Shown here: positions 20,325 to 29,906 of the stretch, piece after piece | Position numbering within the stretch: position 1 is the stretch's first letter | How the letters are laid out: every line of letters starts with the position of its first letter | Assembly: GCF_902459615.1 (NCBI RefSeq) | Contig: NZ_CABPSA010000002.1 | Location: 558,001-622,000 of the forward strand | DNA: 64,000 nucleotides | Origin: Pandoraea commovens | GTDB taxonomy: Bacteria > Pseudomonadota > Gammaproteobacteria > Burkholderiales > Burkholderiaceae | Direction: 5' to 3' | Translations under genes and position numbers: made by a program | The notes under the pieces: generated by a model | Seen by the model: only the letters and a program-made list of their open reading frames with translations | Told to the model about the DNA's origin: nothing | Database searches by the model: none

Positions 20325-21215
20325 ATGGTCTCTCTTTTCGAATTCCTGTGGTGCGAATTTCAGGCGCTGCCGCGTGAAGCGGTCGCTGCGGCGATGGCCG
20401 TGCTGGGACTGTTTGCGGGCAGCTTTCTGAACGTTGTCGTCTACCGGTTGCCGCGCATGCTGGAGACGCAGTGGGCGGGCGAAGTCGCCGCGTGGTCGGG
20501 ACAGATTCCGCCGGTGACGCCGGTCTTTAATCTCGCATGGCCGCCGTCGCGCTGCCCGCATTGCGAATTGCGCATTGCGGCGCGTCACAACTTCCCGGTC
20601 TTCAGCTATCTCTGGCTGCGCGGGCGATGCGCCGCTTGTGGCGCACGGATTGCGCTGCGTTATCCCCTTGTCGAAATCGCCGTTGGCGTGCTGTTCGCTG
20701 CGATGGCGTGGACATTCGTGCCGTCGAAGCAATACGCTGCGATGCTCGTATGGTGCGGCTTCGGCGCGACATCGCTGGCGCTTGCCCTCATCGACATCGA
20801 TACGCGATTGTTGCCGGACTTGCTCACGTTGCCGTTGCTTTGGGCGGGACTGTTATGCAGCGTGATGGGCGTGACGCTGCCCGTCGACGAAGCGGTGTTG
20901 GGGGCCGCGCTCGGGTACGTCGTGATGTGGACGATCGGATCGGCGTACCGCGCGCTGACGCACCACGAAGGTCTCGGCGGCGGCGACGCCAAGCTCGTCG
21001 CCGCCTGTGGTGCGTGGCTCGGATGGATCGGCGTGCCGCTTACGCTCGCCTTCGGCGCCGTGGCTGCGACGCTGGCGTTCGCCGCCTATGGGTTGGTGCG
21101 TGGCCGCGTGCTGCGCGAGCCGATGCCGTTCGGCCCATGGCTCGTGCTTGGTGCGTTGGCGAGCGCGCTGTGGGGCGAGCCGTTCCTAGACCTGTGGCTG
21201 CGCACGAGCGGCTAA
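20325..21215 (+). CDS. Type IV prepilin peptidase / N-methyltransferase (PilD-like)
   Basis: A 296-residue polytopic aspartic protease that removes the prepilin leader. The two catalytic Asp are in ALIDIDTRLLPD and in GLGGGDAKL. Unlike the short PilU peptidases of plasmid R64-type loci, this one keeps the N-terminal cytoplasmic domain with the CPHC and CAAC pairs, as in PilD, so it may also N-methylate the new pilin N-terminus. It starts 2 nt after pilR. Its last 30 bp overlap the 3' end of the convergent GMC oxidoreductase gene. Confidence 0.9.
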   Translation: MVSLFEFLWCEFQALPREAVAAAMAVLGLFAGSFLNVVVYRLPRMLETQWAGEVAAWSGQIPPVTPVFNLAWPPSRCPHCELRIAARHNFPVFSYLWLRGRCAACGARIALRYPLVEIAVGVLFAAMAWTFVPSKQYAAMLVWCGFGATSLALALIDIDTRLLPDLLTLPLLWAGLLCSVMGVTLPVDEAVLGAALGYVVMWTIGSAYRALTHHEGLGGGDAKLVAACGAWLGWIGVPLTLAFGAVAATLAFAAYGLVRGRVLREPMPFGPWLVLGALASALWGEPFLDLWLRTSG

Positions 21216-22919
21216 TGGGGTGGAAGCGGTCATCGTTTCGACGCCGGATGCGCCGTCGGGCGAAAAATCGGCAACGGCGCGTGCCTCGCCACGCGCGCTG
21301 AGGTTCTTCCCTGCGTCCTGATTCGATGCCCGCGCACTCGCGAGCATCATGTCCGCCGCCTTCTCTCCGATCATCATCGACGGGGCGTTGGTGTTGCCCC
21401 CGATGAGCGTCGGCATGATGGACGCATCGACTACGCGCAAACCTTCCACGCCGCGCACCCGCAGTTCCGTGTCGACGACCGACGCCGCATCGCTGCCCAT
21501 CCGGCAAGTGCCGACCGGGTGATAGATGGTGTCGGCACGCGCACGGATCAAAGCCGTCAGCGCTTCGTCCGATTCCACGCCCCGGCTGTGTAGTTCTTCG
21601 CCACCGAACTTCGCGAGCGACGGCGCCGCGAGAATGCGCCGAATCACGCGCGCACCGCGCAGCAGCGTGTCGACATCTTCCTGTGCTTGCAGAAACGCCG
21701 GGTCGATGTGCGGCGCGTCGCGCATGTCGGCGGACGCCAGCGTGACGCGTCCGCGACTCTTCGGCCGAAGCACGCACGCGTGCAACGACAAACCGCGCCG
21801 CAAATGCAGACGCCGGTTGTGGTTGTCGCAAATGCCCACGAGAAAGTGCATCTGCAAGTCGGGCCGCGCGAGCGACGGTTCGCTTTTCAGAAAGCCACCG
21901 GCTTCCGCCACGTTGCTCGCGAACAGACCGCGCCGGTCGCGCAGGTATTCCATCCCTTGCGTGAGCAGATGCCACAGCCCTGCGGGCGTGTAGCCCACGA
22001 GATCACGATGCGCGATGTACTTGTTGACGATGAAATCGATGTGATCCTGCAAGTTTTCGCCCACGCCCGGTGCGTCCACCCGAACGTCCAGGCCGTGCGC
22101 GCGCAGCTGATCGGCCGGGCCGATGCCCGAGCACATCAGCAACTGCGGCGAGTTGAACGCGCCTGCGCTCAGCACGACTTCGGCGCGCGCATGAATCGTT
22201 TGCACGGTGCCTTGCCGTTGCAGCTTGATGCCCGTCGCGCGCTTGCCGTCGAACACGATGCGCTGCACCAGCGCGTCGGTGATCACATGCAGGTTGTTGC
22301 GCGTCTTGCCGTGCAGATAGGCGCGCGCCGCGTTCCATCGCTGACCGTCTTTCTGCGTCACCTGATAGATGCCCGCGCCTTCGTAATGCTCGCCGTTGAA
22401 GTCGTCGCTGACGGGGAATCCCGCTTCGCGCGCGGCGTCGACATAGTGTTGGGAGAACGGATTGACGGTGCGCAGATCGGCGACGTTGAGCGGGCCGCCT
22501 GCGCCATGCCATGCGTTCGCGCCGCGCTCGTTGTTCTCGTTGCGACGGAAGTACGGCAGCACGTCGTCCCATGCCCAGCCGGTGCAGCCCGCCTGTGCCC
22601 AGTCGTTGTAGTCGTCCGGATGCCCACGCGTGTAGATCATCGCGTTGATCGAGCTGGAACCGCCGAGACCGCGTCCGCGTGGCTGATAACCCTGACGTCC
22701 CGCCAGTCCCGCCTGCGGTGTCGTGCGATAGCCATAGTTGCGGCGCGATGCGAACGGCACGAGTGCTGCGAGGCCGAGCGGCAGACGCACGAGAAAGCTG
22801 TTATCCGGCGGACCGGCTTCGACGAGTGCGATGGTGCGATCGGGCAACCCGTCCGCCAGACGCGCCGCGAGTGCGCAACCGGCTGAGCCGCCGCCGACAA
22901 TGACGTAGTCATAGTCCAT
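21186..22919 (-). CDS. GMC-family FAD-dependent alcohol oxidoreductase (choline-dehydrogenase-like)
   Basis: A 577-residue flavoprotein that oxidises an alcohol to an aldehyde. The N-terminal dinucleotide motif is DYVIVGGGSAGCALAARL, the GMC signature GRGLGGSSSINAMIYTRGH follows, and the C-terminal catalytic region includes ADTIYHPVGTCRMG and GGNTNAPSMMIGEKAADM. The start at 22919 gives the standard MDYDYVIVGGG N-terminus and has a GGGAGG ribosome site; upstream in-frame residues are junk. It has a roughly 40-residue Ala-rich tail beyond the usual GMC end. The neighbouring aldehyde dehydrogenase (24996) could take the product, but they are not in one operon. Confidence 0.9.
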   Translation of the reverse strand: MDYDYVIVGGGSAGCALAARLADGLPDRTIALVEAGPPDNSFLVRLPLGLAALVPFASRRNYGYRTTPQAGLAGRQGYQPRGRGLGGSSSINAMIYTRGHPDDYNDWAQAGCTGWAWDDVLPYFRRNENNERGANAWHGAGGPLNVADLRTVNPFSQHYVDAAREAGFPVSDDFNGEHYEGAGIYQVTQKDGQRWNAARAYLHGKTRNNLHVITDALVQRIVFDGKRATGIKLQRQGTVQTIHARAEVVLSAGAFNSPQLLMCSGIGPADQLRAHGLDVRVDAPGVGENLQDHIDFIVNKYIAHRDLVGYTPAGLWHLLTQGMEYLRDRRGLFASNVAEAGGFLKSEPSLARPDLQMHFLVGICDNHNRRLHLRRGLSLHACVLRPKSRGRVTLASADMRDAPHIDPAFLQAQEDVDTLLRGARVIRRILAAPSLAKFGGEELHSRGVESDEALTALIRARADTIYHPVGTCRMGSDAASVVDTELRVRGVEGLRVVDASIMPTLIGGNTNAPSMMIGEKAADMMLASARASNQDAGKNLSARGEARAVADFSPDGASGVETMTASTPLAARAQPQV

Positions 22920-23228
22920 GCTGTCATCCTCCCTTGGATGGCACTGCTTCAACTTTGTTGTTGAATGCGTTCGCTGCTTCGTGTGCTGCTCGTTTTTATG
23001 ATGCTTGGCGATACCTGTGCGGCATGTGTGCGTCGATCTCTGAGGCGTCTCGTCGACGTCACTTTGCAGCGGCACTCATTGTAGGCAGACAATGCGTGTG
23101 CCCGGGGGGGAAGTGAAGCATTCCTCTAATTTGTGCGAGCACGAGGGCTTAGCCGCTATGATGAAATGATCGACTTGAAGTGACCGTCCCATGTATGGCA
23201 TTCGGGATGACGCGCAAGGGAGACACGG
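22920..23228. other. Divergent promoter region between the GMC oxidoreductase and AidB-like genes
   Basis: This 309 bp gap has no credible gene. A TTCAAC...GTTGAA inverted repeat lies at 22948-22965 in the presumed leader of the GMC gene. A TATGAT at 23157-23162 is a possible -10 box for the AidB-like gene, but the nearest TTGTGC (23131-23136) is at 20 bp spacing, which is long. Confidence 0.35.
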
Positions 23229-24893
23229 ATGACTGAAGCCTGGCAGACGCATGACGTCACCAATCAGGTGCCGCCGCTCACGGACTACAACCTCTACGCG
23301 ACTGACGCCGCGCTGCAAGCCGCTGTGGCGGCGTTCGATGCGGACTGGCATGCGAAGGAGTTGCATCGTCAGGGCGCACGTGTGGGCGAGGCCGAAGTGC
23401 AGCAGTGGGCGCAGGACGCCAATCGTCACGAGCCGGAACTGGAATCCTTCGATTCGCAAGGTAATCGTATCGACCGCGTCGCGTTTCATCCCGCGTGGCA
23501 TTCGCTCATGGGGCTTTTGCGCGGTGCACAACTGCAATCGCTGCCGTGGGCGCATCCGCGCGGCGGGGTGATGGCGGCGCGCACGGCGTCGTACTTTCTG
23601 CATGCGCAGAACGAAGCCGGTTCGCTGTGCCCTACGACGATGACGTTCGCGAGCATTCCGGTGCTGGCGAAGGAACCGGCGCTCTTCGCCACGATCAAGG
23701 ACAAACTGCTCGCGCCGCAGCACGATTCGCGCGACGTGCCGCTCGCGCAGAAGCACACCATGCTCATCGGCATGGGGATGACGGAGAAGCAGGGCGGCTC
23801 CGACGTGCGCACGAACACCACCGTCGCGACTGAAGTGGGCAATGGCGAATTCTCGCTCGTCGGTCATAAGTGGTTCTTCTCCGCGCCGCAGTGCGACGCG
23901 CATCTGGTGCTCGCGCGCGATAGCGACAGCGACGCGTTGTCGTGCTTCTTCGTGCCGCGCTACCGGCCTGACGGCCACAAGAACGCAGTCCAGATTCAGC
24001 GTCTCAAGGACAAACTCGGCAATCGCTCGAACGCGAGCAGCGAAGTGGAATTTCAGGGCGCGTATGGCACGCGTGTGGGAGCGCCCGGCCGCGGTGTGCC
24101 CACGATTATCGAAATGGCGACTTACACGCGCCTCGACTGCGTGCTAGGTAGCGCGGCGATGATGCGCGCGGGCGTCGTGCAAGCGATTCATCATGCGCGG
24201 CATCGCACCGCGTTCGGCGCAAAACTCGTCGATCAGGACCTGATGACGGCGGTGCTTGCCGATCTCGCGTTGGAGTCGGAGGCGGCGACATGGCTGGCGA
24301 TGCGACTCGCGCGTGCTTTCGACGCGAGCCTGTCGGACGACGACTCACCCGTCGAGCGGGCATGGCGACGCATCGTGCTGCCCGCCGCGAAGTTTTGGGT
24401 GTGCAAGCGCGCGCTCGAACTCGCGGGCGAATGCATGGAAGTGTGGGGTGGCAACGGGTATGTCGAGACGGGGCCGCTGGCGCGTCTGTATCGCGAAGCG
24501 CCCGTCAATTCGATCTGGGAAGGTTCGGGCAACGTGATGTGTCTGGACGTGCTGCGTGCCATGAGCCGCGAACCGGACGTCGCGCAAAGCTGGTTTCAGT
24601 GGCTCGGCGAACGCGTCGGATCGCACGCGACGCTGCGTGCCGCGCTCGCGCAATTGCACGGCTGGCTCGCTGCCGACCCCGCGTCGCACGCGGTGCGCGC
24701 GCGTGCCATCGCACAACAGATCGTGCTGCTGTCACAGGCCGCGCTGTTGTTGGAACATGCGCCGTCCGAACTGGCGCACGGGTTCATCGAGAGCCGTTTC
24801 GCGAACGCAGGCGGACGTGTCTACGGCGTGATGCCGGACACGATTCCAGTCGGTGTTCAACGCGCGTGGCTCGACAGAGCGTTTCTTGCGTAG
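23229..24893 (+). CDS. aidB: AidB-like acyl-CoA dehydrogenase
   Basis: A 554-residue flavoprotein of the AidB branch of the acyl-CoA dehydrogenase superfamily, related in sequence to isovaleryl-CoA dehydrogenase. The long N-terminal domain ends with YFLHAQNEAGSLCPTTMTF, then the AidB marker GMGMTEKQGGSDVRTNTT, and the C-terminal region has VWGGNGYVETGPLARLYREAPVNSIWEGSGNV. AidB in Escherichia coli belongs to the adaptive response to alkylation and binds DNA; outside enterobacteria the role is mostly unknown. It is followed 102 bp later by an aldehyde dehydrogenase on the same strand. Confidence 0.88.
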   Translation: MTEAWQTHDVTNQVPPLTDYNLYATDAALQAAVAAFDADWHAKELHRQGARVGEAEVQQWAQDANRHEPELESFDSQGNRIDRVAFHPAWHSLMGLLRGAQLQSLPWAHPRGGVMAARTASYFLHAQNEAGSLCPTTMTFASIPVLAKEPALFATIKDKLLAPQHDSRDVPLAQKHTMLIGMGMTEKQGGSDVRTNTTVATEVGNGEFSLVGHKWFFSAPQCDAHLVLARDSDSDALSCFFVPRYRPDGHKNAVQIQRLKDKLGNRSNASSEVEFQGAYGTRVGAPGRGVPTIIEMATYTRLDCVLGSAAMMRAGVVQAIHHARHRTAFGAKLVDQDLMTAVLADLALESEAATWLAMRLARAFDASLSDDDSPVERAWRRIVLPAAKFWVCKRALELAGECMEVWGGNGYVETGPLARLYREAPVNSIWEGSGNVMCLDVLRAMSREPDVAQSWFQWLGERVGSHATLRAALAQLHGWLAADPASHAVRARAIAQQIVLLSQAALLLEHAPSELAHGFIESRFANAGGRVYGVMPDTIPVGVQRAWLDRAFLA

Positions 24894-24995
24894 GGCATGA
24901 CGTAAGACACGACACATCGACTTCATATAACGACAACATATCGACACGACAGCGGCCGGAGCACTCACGCACCGGCAGTCGCAGGGAGGAATGGC

Positions 24996-26471
24996 ATGGG
25001 ACACATGGACGAGATGGGCGGGGGCGGGCTGCACGAAGCAGCGACCTTGCAGACGTCGCATGACGACGATCTGGCGCGCGCCTTGCTGTTGCCACGCTTT
25101 GACGCAATGCGTCACGCGCACGATGCCGCCCCGCAAGTCGACTGGCCGACCCGCAAACGTCATCTGACGGCGCTGATGGACATGTTGCACAAGTATCGTG
25201 CGCCCTTCGCGAAGGCCATCGATGAGGACTTCGGCGGGCGGTCGCAAGAAGAGACCGACATGCTCGAATTGTTTCCCTCGCTGGGCAATCTGAAGCATGC
25301 GCTGTCGCACACACGTCGCTGGATGCGTGGCTCGTCGGGTTGGGCAAACCTCTGGCTCCTGCCTGCGCGCCGCGCGATTGTTCCCCAGCCGCTGGGTGTC
25401 GTCGGTGTGATCGTGCCGTGGAACTACCCGCTGTTTCTCGCTGTGGGACCGCTCACCGACGCACTGGCCGCAGGCAACCGCGTGATGATCAAGGTTTCGG
25501 AAGTCACGCCGCGTTTTGCGGAAGTGTTTGCGTCGGCCATCGCCGAGACGTTCCCGCCGGAATGGGTGACCGTCGTGACCGGCGACGCGCAGGTTGCACG
25601 CGCCTTTTCGTCGCTGCCGTTCGACCATCTGCTGTTTACCGGGGCGACGTCGATCGGCCACCACGTGATGCGCGCAGCCAGCGAGCATCTCACGCCGGTG
25701 ACGCTGGAACTCGGCGGCAAGTCGCCCGCGATCATCGGCCCGGGTGCGCGCTGGGAACACGCCGTGGAGCGCATCATGCTCGGCAAGCTGCTCAATGCGG
25801 GGCAGACGTGCGTCGCCCCCGACTACGTGCTGGTGCCGCGCGAAAAGCTCGATACGTTCGTGGCGACGGCGCGGCAGGTGGCGTCGCGCCTCTACCCGGA
25901 TGCCGTGAACAACCCGCAATACACGAGCATCGTGTCGACGCGTCACTTCGAGCGGCTGTCCGGGCTGGCGGATGAGGCGGCCGCGCAGGGCGCTACGTCC
26001 CACCCCTTGTGCGACGCCCCGGCACAGGCGGCGCGCAGACGTCTGCCGCCGGTCGTGCTGACGGGTGTGCACGACGGCATGCGCGTGATGCGTGAGGAGA
26101 TCTTCGGGCCGCTGCTGCCGGTGGTGCCCTATGACGATCTGGACGCCGCGATTGCGTACGTGAACGAGCGTCCGCGTCCGCTCGCGTTATACATGTTCGA
26201 CACCGACAATGCGCGCATCGATCAGGTGGTGGACGGGACCATCTCTGGCGGCGTGACGATCAACGACACGTTGCTGCACGTGGCCGAGCATTCGTTGCCG
26301 TTCAGTGGCGTGGGGCCGTCGGGTATGGGCGGCTATCACGGCGAGGCGGGATTCCGCACCTTCTCGAAGGAGAAGCCGATCTTCCGTCAGGCACGCTGGA
26401 ATGGCGGCGGTCTGCTCAACCCGCCGTACGGCAAGCGGTTCGCCGCGATGATGAAGCTACTGCTGCGCTGA
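24996..26471 (+). CDS. calB: Coniferyl-aldehyde-dehydrogenase-type NAD(P)-dependent aldehyde dehydrogenase
   Basis: A 491-residue aldehyde dehydrogenase of the CalB branch. The cofactor-binding VIVPWNYPLFLAVGP, catalytic Glu238 in LELGGKSP and nucleophile Cys272 in NAGQTCVAPDYVL are in place. The CAPDYVL form after the Cys and the C-terminal hydrophobic GGLLNPPYGKRF segment are typical of coniferyl-aldehyde / fatty-aldehyde (class 3-like) enzymes. The true substrate is not known. A start at 25005 (a second Met) is possible. The gene ends against a bidirectional terminator shared with metK. Confidence 0.82.
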   Translation: MGHMDEMGGGGLHEAATLQTSHDDDLARALLLPRFDAMRHAHDAAPQVDWPTRKRHLTALMDMLHKYRAPFAKAIDEDFGGRSQEETDMLELFPSLGNLKHALSHTRRWMRGSSGWANLWLLPARRAIVPQPLGVVGVIVPWNYPLFLAVGPLTDALAAGNRVMIKVSEVTPRFAEVFASAIAETFPPEWVTVVTGDAQVARAFSSLPFDHLLFTGATSIGHHVMRAASEHLTPVTLELGGKSPAIIGPGARWEHAVERIMLGKLLNAGQTCVAPDYVLVPREKLDTFVATARQVASRLYPDAVNNPQYTSIVSTRHFERLSGLADEAAAQGATSHPLCDAPAQAARRRLPPVVLTGVHDGMRVMREEIFGPLLPVVPYDDLDAAIAYVNERPRPLALYMFDTDNARIDQVVDGTISGGVTINDTLLHVAEHSLPFSGVGPSGMGGYHGEAGFRTFSKEKPIFRQARWNGGGLLNPPYGKRFAAMMKLLLR

Positions 26472-26513
26472 GGGCCGGGCATGTCGTCGCAGTACGATCA
26501 AGCAGCCCAAAAC

Positions 26514-26549
26514 AAAACCCCCGCCGGTTTGACCCGGACGGGGGTTTTG
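26514..26549. terminator. Bidirectional terminator between calB-like gene and metK
   Basis: AAAACCCCCGCCGG (26514-26527) pairs with the complementary GC-rich arm ending GGGGGTTTT (26534-26548) with one mismatch. The T and A runs at the two ends allow it to work for both convergent genes. Confidence 0.88.
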
Positions 26550-26601
26550 TCTGACTGACGCCGGTCGAAACCGGCGCCAGCCGTGAAGCGACTTCGCCGA
26601 A

Positions 26602-27780
26602 TCAGGCGACAGCGCGCAGACCGGCGTCGGCCAGCAGGGCGTCGGCACGATCCGTGGCTTCCCACGAGAATTCCGGCTCTTCGCGGCCGAAGTGGCCGTA
26701 AGCGGCGGTCTTCTCGTAGATCGGACGCAGCAGGTCCAGCATCTGGATGATGCCCTTCGGACGCAGGTCGAAGTGCTTCTCGACCAGCTCGGCGATGCGC
26801 TGATCGCTGATCTTGCCCGTGCCGAAGGTGTTGACCATGACCGACGTCGGACGCGCCACGCCGATGGCGTACGAGACCTGAATCACGCACTTCGACGCCA
26901 GACCTGCGGCGACGATGTTCTTCGCGACGTAACGGCCAGCGTAGGCTGCCGAACGGTCGACCTTCGACGGATCCTTGCCCGAGAACGCGCCGCCACCGTG
27001 CGGTGCGGCACCGCCGTACGTGTCGACGATGATCTTGCGGCCCGTGAGGCCGGCGTCGCCTTGCGGGCCACCGATCACGAAACGGCCGGTCGGGTTCACC
27101 AGGAACTTGATGTCGCCCTTGATCAGGTCGGCCGGCAGCACCGGCTTGATGACTTCTTCGATGACGGCTTCGCGCAGCGCTTCGAGCGCGATGTCCGGCG
27201 CGTGTTGCGTCGAGAGCACCACCGTGTCGATGCTGTGCGGACGGCCGTTTTCGTACTTGATGGTGACCTGGGACTTGGCGTCCGGACGCAGCCACGGCAG
27301 ACGACCGTCACGGCGCACTTGCGACTGGCGCTCGACCAGACGGTGCGACAGGTAGATCGGCAGCGGCATGAGTTCCGGCGTTTCGTCGCAGGCGTAGCCG
27401 AACATGAGGCCCTGGTCGCCTGCACCCTGATCGAGGTTGTCGTCGTGTGCGCGGTCCACGCCCTGAGCGATGTCCGGCGACTGGCGGTCGTAGGCGACCA
27501 GCACGGCGCAGCCCTTGTAGTCGATGCCGTAGTCGGTGTTGTCGTAACCGATGCGACGGATCGTTTCGCGTGCGACTTGCTGATAGTCGACCGTGGCAGT
27601 CGTGGTGATTTCACCTGCGAGCACGACGAGACCCGTGTTGCAGAGCGTTTCCGCAGCAACGCGCGCGTACTTGTCTTGCGTCAGGATGGCATCGAGAACG
27701 GCATCCGAGATCTGGTCGGCGACCTTGTCCGGGTGACCTTCGGAGACGGATTCGGAGGTAAAGAGATAGTCGTTCGCCAC
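26602..27780 (-). CDS. metK: S-adenosylmethionine synthetase
   Basis: MetK makes S-adenosylmethionine from ATP and methionine. It has 392 residues, and the family start [23 protein letters not shown] is clear. The two signature motifs are present: [12 protein letters not shown] and [19 protein letters not shown]. It is a single-gene unit on the minus strand, with a divergent lipid A acyltransferase gene 187 bp away. A GAGGAGCC ribosome site precedes the ATG. I looked for but could not recognise an S-adenosylmethionine or S-adenosylhomocysteine riboswitch in the leader. Confidence 0.98.
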   Translation of the reverse strand: MANDYLFTSESVSEGHPDKVADQISDAVLDAILTQDKYARVAAETLCNTGLVVLAGEITTTATVDYQQVARETIRRIGYDNTDYGIDYKGCAVLVAYDRQSPDIAQGVDRAHDDNLDQGAGDQGLMFGYACDETPELMPLPIYLSHRLVERQSQVRRDGRLPWLRPDAKSQVTIKYENGRPHSIDTVVLSTQHAPDIALEALREAVIEEVIKPVLPADLIKGDIKFLVNPTGRFVIGGPQGDAGLTGRKIIVDTYGGAAPHGGGAFSGKDPSKVDRSAAYAGRYVAKNIVAAGLASKCVIQVSYAIGVARPTSVMVNTFGTGKISDQRIAELVEKHFDLRPKGIIQMLDLLRPIYEKTAAYGHFGREEPEFSWEATDRADALLADAGLRAVA

Positions 27781-27929
27781 TTGTGGCTCCTCTAACGTAT
27801 TTGGCGACTCACGTTGCCGTCATCGGAGGAGAAGCGGCGACGCTTTAGCGGAAAGTTGGTCGAATGGGCTGCCTATGTATGGTGGCTCACTCGAATCGCC
27901 CCGCAAGTTGTCAGTTAACTCGGCGATGT

Positions 27930-27945
27930 CGCTTATTATACGCCC
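27930..27945. promoter_or_regulatory. Overlapping divergent -10 elements for metK and the LpxL-like gene
   Basis: The plus strand reads CTTATTATACG and the minus strand therefore CGTATAATAAG. This gives a TATAAT -10 candidate for metK (minus) in the same bases as TATTAT for the acyltransferase (plus). A TTGTCA at 27908-27913 could be the plus-strand -35, though at about 20 bp spacing. This is the only AT-rich patch of the 187 bp gap. Confidence 0.4.
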
Positions 27946-27967
27946 CTGAAGAAATCCTGCTTGCGAC

Positions 27968-28864
27968 ATGGCTACCACTCCCAAGAAATCCCTCGGGTAC
28001 TACCTCAGCGTGGGTTTGCTGCGCGGACTCAACCTGCTGCCCTATAGCTGGGTCGCGCGCTTTGGCGCAGGCGTCGGCCATGTGCTGTACTCGATTCCCA
28101 GCTCCCGGAAGCGGGTGGTGCACACCAATCTGCGGCTCTGTTTCCCCCATTGGGACGATGCCACCCGCGAGCGCGTGGCGCGGGCGTCCTTCGTCCATGC
28201 GATCCGGAGCTACGCCGAGCGCAGCTTTCAGTGGTTTGGCAGCGGCAAGAAGCTCGAACGGCTTATCGAACTCGATTCGGCCGTCGATCTCCGCGCCCCG
28301 GACATGCCCCCCACGATTCTGCTCGGCTTCCACTTCGTGGGCATCGAGGCGGCGTCCGTGTTCATCAACTACTCGCTGCACCGGCCCTGCGCCTCGCTCT
28401 ATACGCCGATGTCGAACCCGGCGTTCGACGCCATGGCCCGCGAGCAACGCGGCCGTTTCGATGCCGAGATGATCCCGCGCGGCGACAGCGCGCGCGACGT
28501 GCTGCGCATGTTCCGCAAGAAGAAGCCGGTCATGCTGGCGGCCGATATGGACTACGGCGCGCGAAACTCCACGTTCGTGCCGTTCTTCGGGGTCGAGACC
28601 TGCACGCTGACGTCGGTGTCGCGACTGGCGGAAGTCGGCCGGGCGCAGATTCTGCCGTTCATCGGCGAAGTGCTGCCTAACTTCAAGGGCTACCGTCTGA
28701 AAGTGTTCCCGATCTGGGAAAACTACCCCAGCGGCGACCCGGACGCCGACGCACGCCGCATGAACGCCTTCCTCGAAGAGCAGATTCTCAAGATGCCGGA
28801 GCAGTATTACTGGGTCCACAAGCGTTTCAAGACGCGCCCCGAGGGACAGCCGGGCGTCTATTGA
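27968..28864 (+). CDS. lpxL: Lipid A biosynthesis lauroyl/myristoyl acyltransferase (LpxL/HtrB family)
   Basis: An inner-membrane acyltransferase of 298 residues that adds a secondary acyl chain to the lipid A precursor. There is a hydrophobic N-terminal helix, then the catalytic H-X4-E motif as His122 and Glu127 in [10 protein letters not shown]. The [19 protein letters not shown] and [14 protein letters not shown] blocks are typical for the family. It is transcribed divergently from metK and is followed by dapF 43 bp later. LpxL versus LpxM and the chain length cannot be told by eye. Confidence 0.9.
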   Translation: MATTPKKSLGYYLSVGLLRGLNLLPYSWVARFGAGVGHVLYSIPSSRKRVVHTNLRLCFPHWDDATRERVARASFVHAIRSYAERSFQWFGSGKKLERLIELDSAVDLRAPDMPPTILLGFHFVGIEAASVFINYSLHRPCASLYTPMSNPAFDAMAREQRGRFDAEMIPRGDSARDVLRMFRKKKPVMLAADMDYGARNSTFVPFFGVETCTLTSVSRLAEVGRAQILPFIGEVLPNFKGYRLKVFPIWENYPSGDPDADARRMNAFLEEQILKMPEQYYWVHKRFKTRPEGQPGVY

Positions 28865-28907
28865 CCGGCACCGGATGCGCGTCGACCTTCTCCACTACAA
28901 TAGCGGC

Positions 28908-29759
28908 ATGAAGCTCAAATTCACCAAGATGCAAGGCGCCGGGAACGACTTCGTCGTGATCGACGGCATCTCGCAGACCATCGATTTCACGCCCGAACAG
29001 TGGCGTGCGCTCGCCGACCGCCACTTTGGCGTTGGCGCGGATCAGTTGCTGCTCGTCGAACGCTCCGCCATGCCGGGCGTGGACTTCCGCTATCGCATCT
29101 TCAACGCCGACGGCGGCGAGGTCGAGCATTGCGGCAACGGCGCGCGCTGCTTCGTCAAGTTCGTGCGCGACACCGGCCTGACCGACAAGCAGACGGTGCG
29201 GGTCGAAGTGCAGCAGGGCGTGATTACGCTCACGATGCGTGAAGACGGCCAGGTCAGCGTGGATATGGGCGCACCGATTCTCACGCCGTCCGATGTGCCG
29301 TTCGACGCGTCCGGCCTGGAAGGCCGCCGCGAGGGCGACGACACGCTCTGGCCGCTCGACATCGCCGGCAAGACGACCTGGATTTCCGTGGTCTCGATGG
29401 GCAATCCGCACGCCGTGCAGGTGGTGGATAACGTCGACACCGCGCCGGTCGAGACGGACGGCCCGCTGGTCGAGCGTCACCCCCGCTTCCCGCGCCGGGT
29501 GAACGCCGGTTTCCTGCAAGTGGTGAGTCAGCACGAAGCGCGGCTGCGCGTGTACGAGCGCGGCGCGGGCGAAACGCTGGCCTGCGGTACGGGCGCGTGC
29601 GCGGCGGCAGTGGCGGGCATCCGTCGCGGTCTGCTCAAGGCACCTGTTGCCATCGAGACGCACGGCGGCACGCTCACCATCGACTGGGACGGCGCAAGCG
29701 GTCCGGTCATCATGACGGGACCGGCTGCCACGGTCTTCGAGGGTACGATCGAAGTCTGA
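28908..29759 (+). CDS. dapF: Diaminopimelate epimerase
   Basis: DapF interconverts LL- and meso-diaminopimelate for lysine and peptidoglycan synthesis. It has 283 residues. The two catalytic Cys of this cofactor-independent racemase are Cys75 in HCGNGARC and Cys226 in LACGTGACA. The [20 protein letters not shown]-terminus fixes the start at 28908. It precedes the DUF484 and xerC genes, the conserved dapF-DUF484-xerC order of proteobacteria. Confidence 0.97.
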   Translation: MKLKFTKMQGAGNDFVVIDGISQTIDFTPEQWRALADRHFGVGADQLLLVERSAMPGVDFRYRIFNADGGEVEHCGNGARCFVKFVRDTGLTDKQTVRVEVQQGVITLTMREDGQVSVDMGAPILTPSDVPFDASGLEGRREGDDTLWPLDIAGKTTWISVVSMGNPHAVQVVDNVDTAPVETDGPLVERHPRFPRRVNAGFLQVVSQHEARLRVYERGAGETLACGTGACAAAVAGIRRGLLKAPVAIETHGGTLTIDWDGASGPVIMTGPAATVFEGTIEV

Positions 29760-29906
29760 CGTCTTCGGCGTCAGGGCAGGCAGCATGGCATTGGTTTCAG
29801 ACGGATTCTGATTTAGCGACCCAGGCGGCCGCACGTCACCCTTGTGTTCGGCGTATCGAATATGAGGTACGACAGGCGGCAGTTGACGAACAGCAGACGG
29901 ACATTC

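Noticed and set aside
21687-22886. A 399-codon plus-strand frame opposite the GMC oxidoreductase gene
   Set aside because: Antisense artefact; no ribosome site or domain.
27781-27967. metK leader considered as an S-adenosylmethionine or S-adenosylhomocysteine riboswitch
   Set aside because: I could not match a known consensus core by eye. A covariance-model search would decide; without it I do not claim one.
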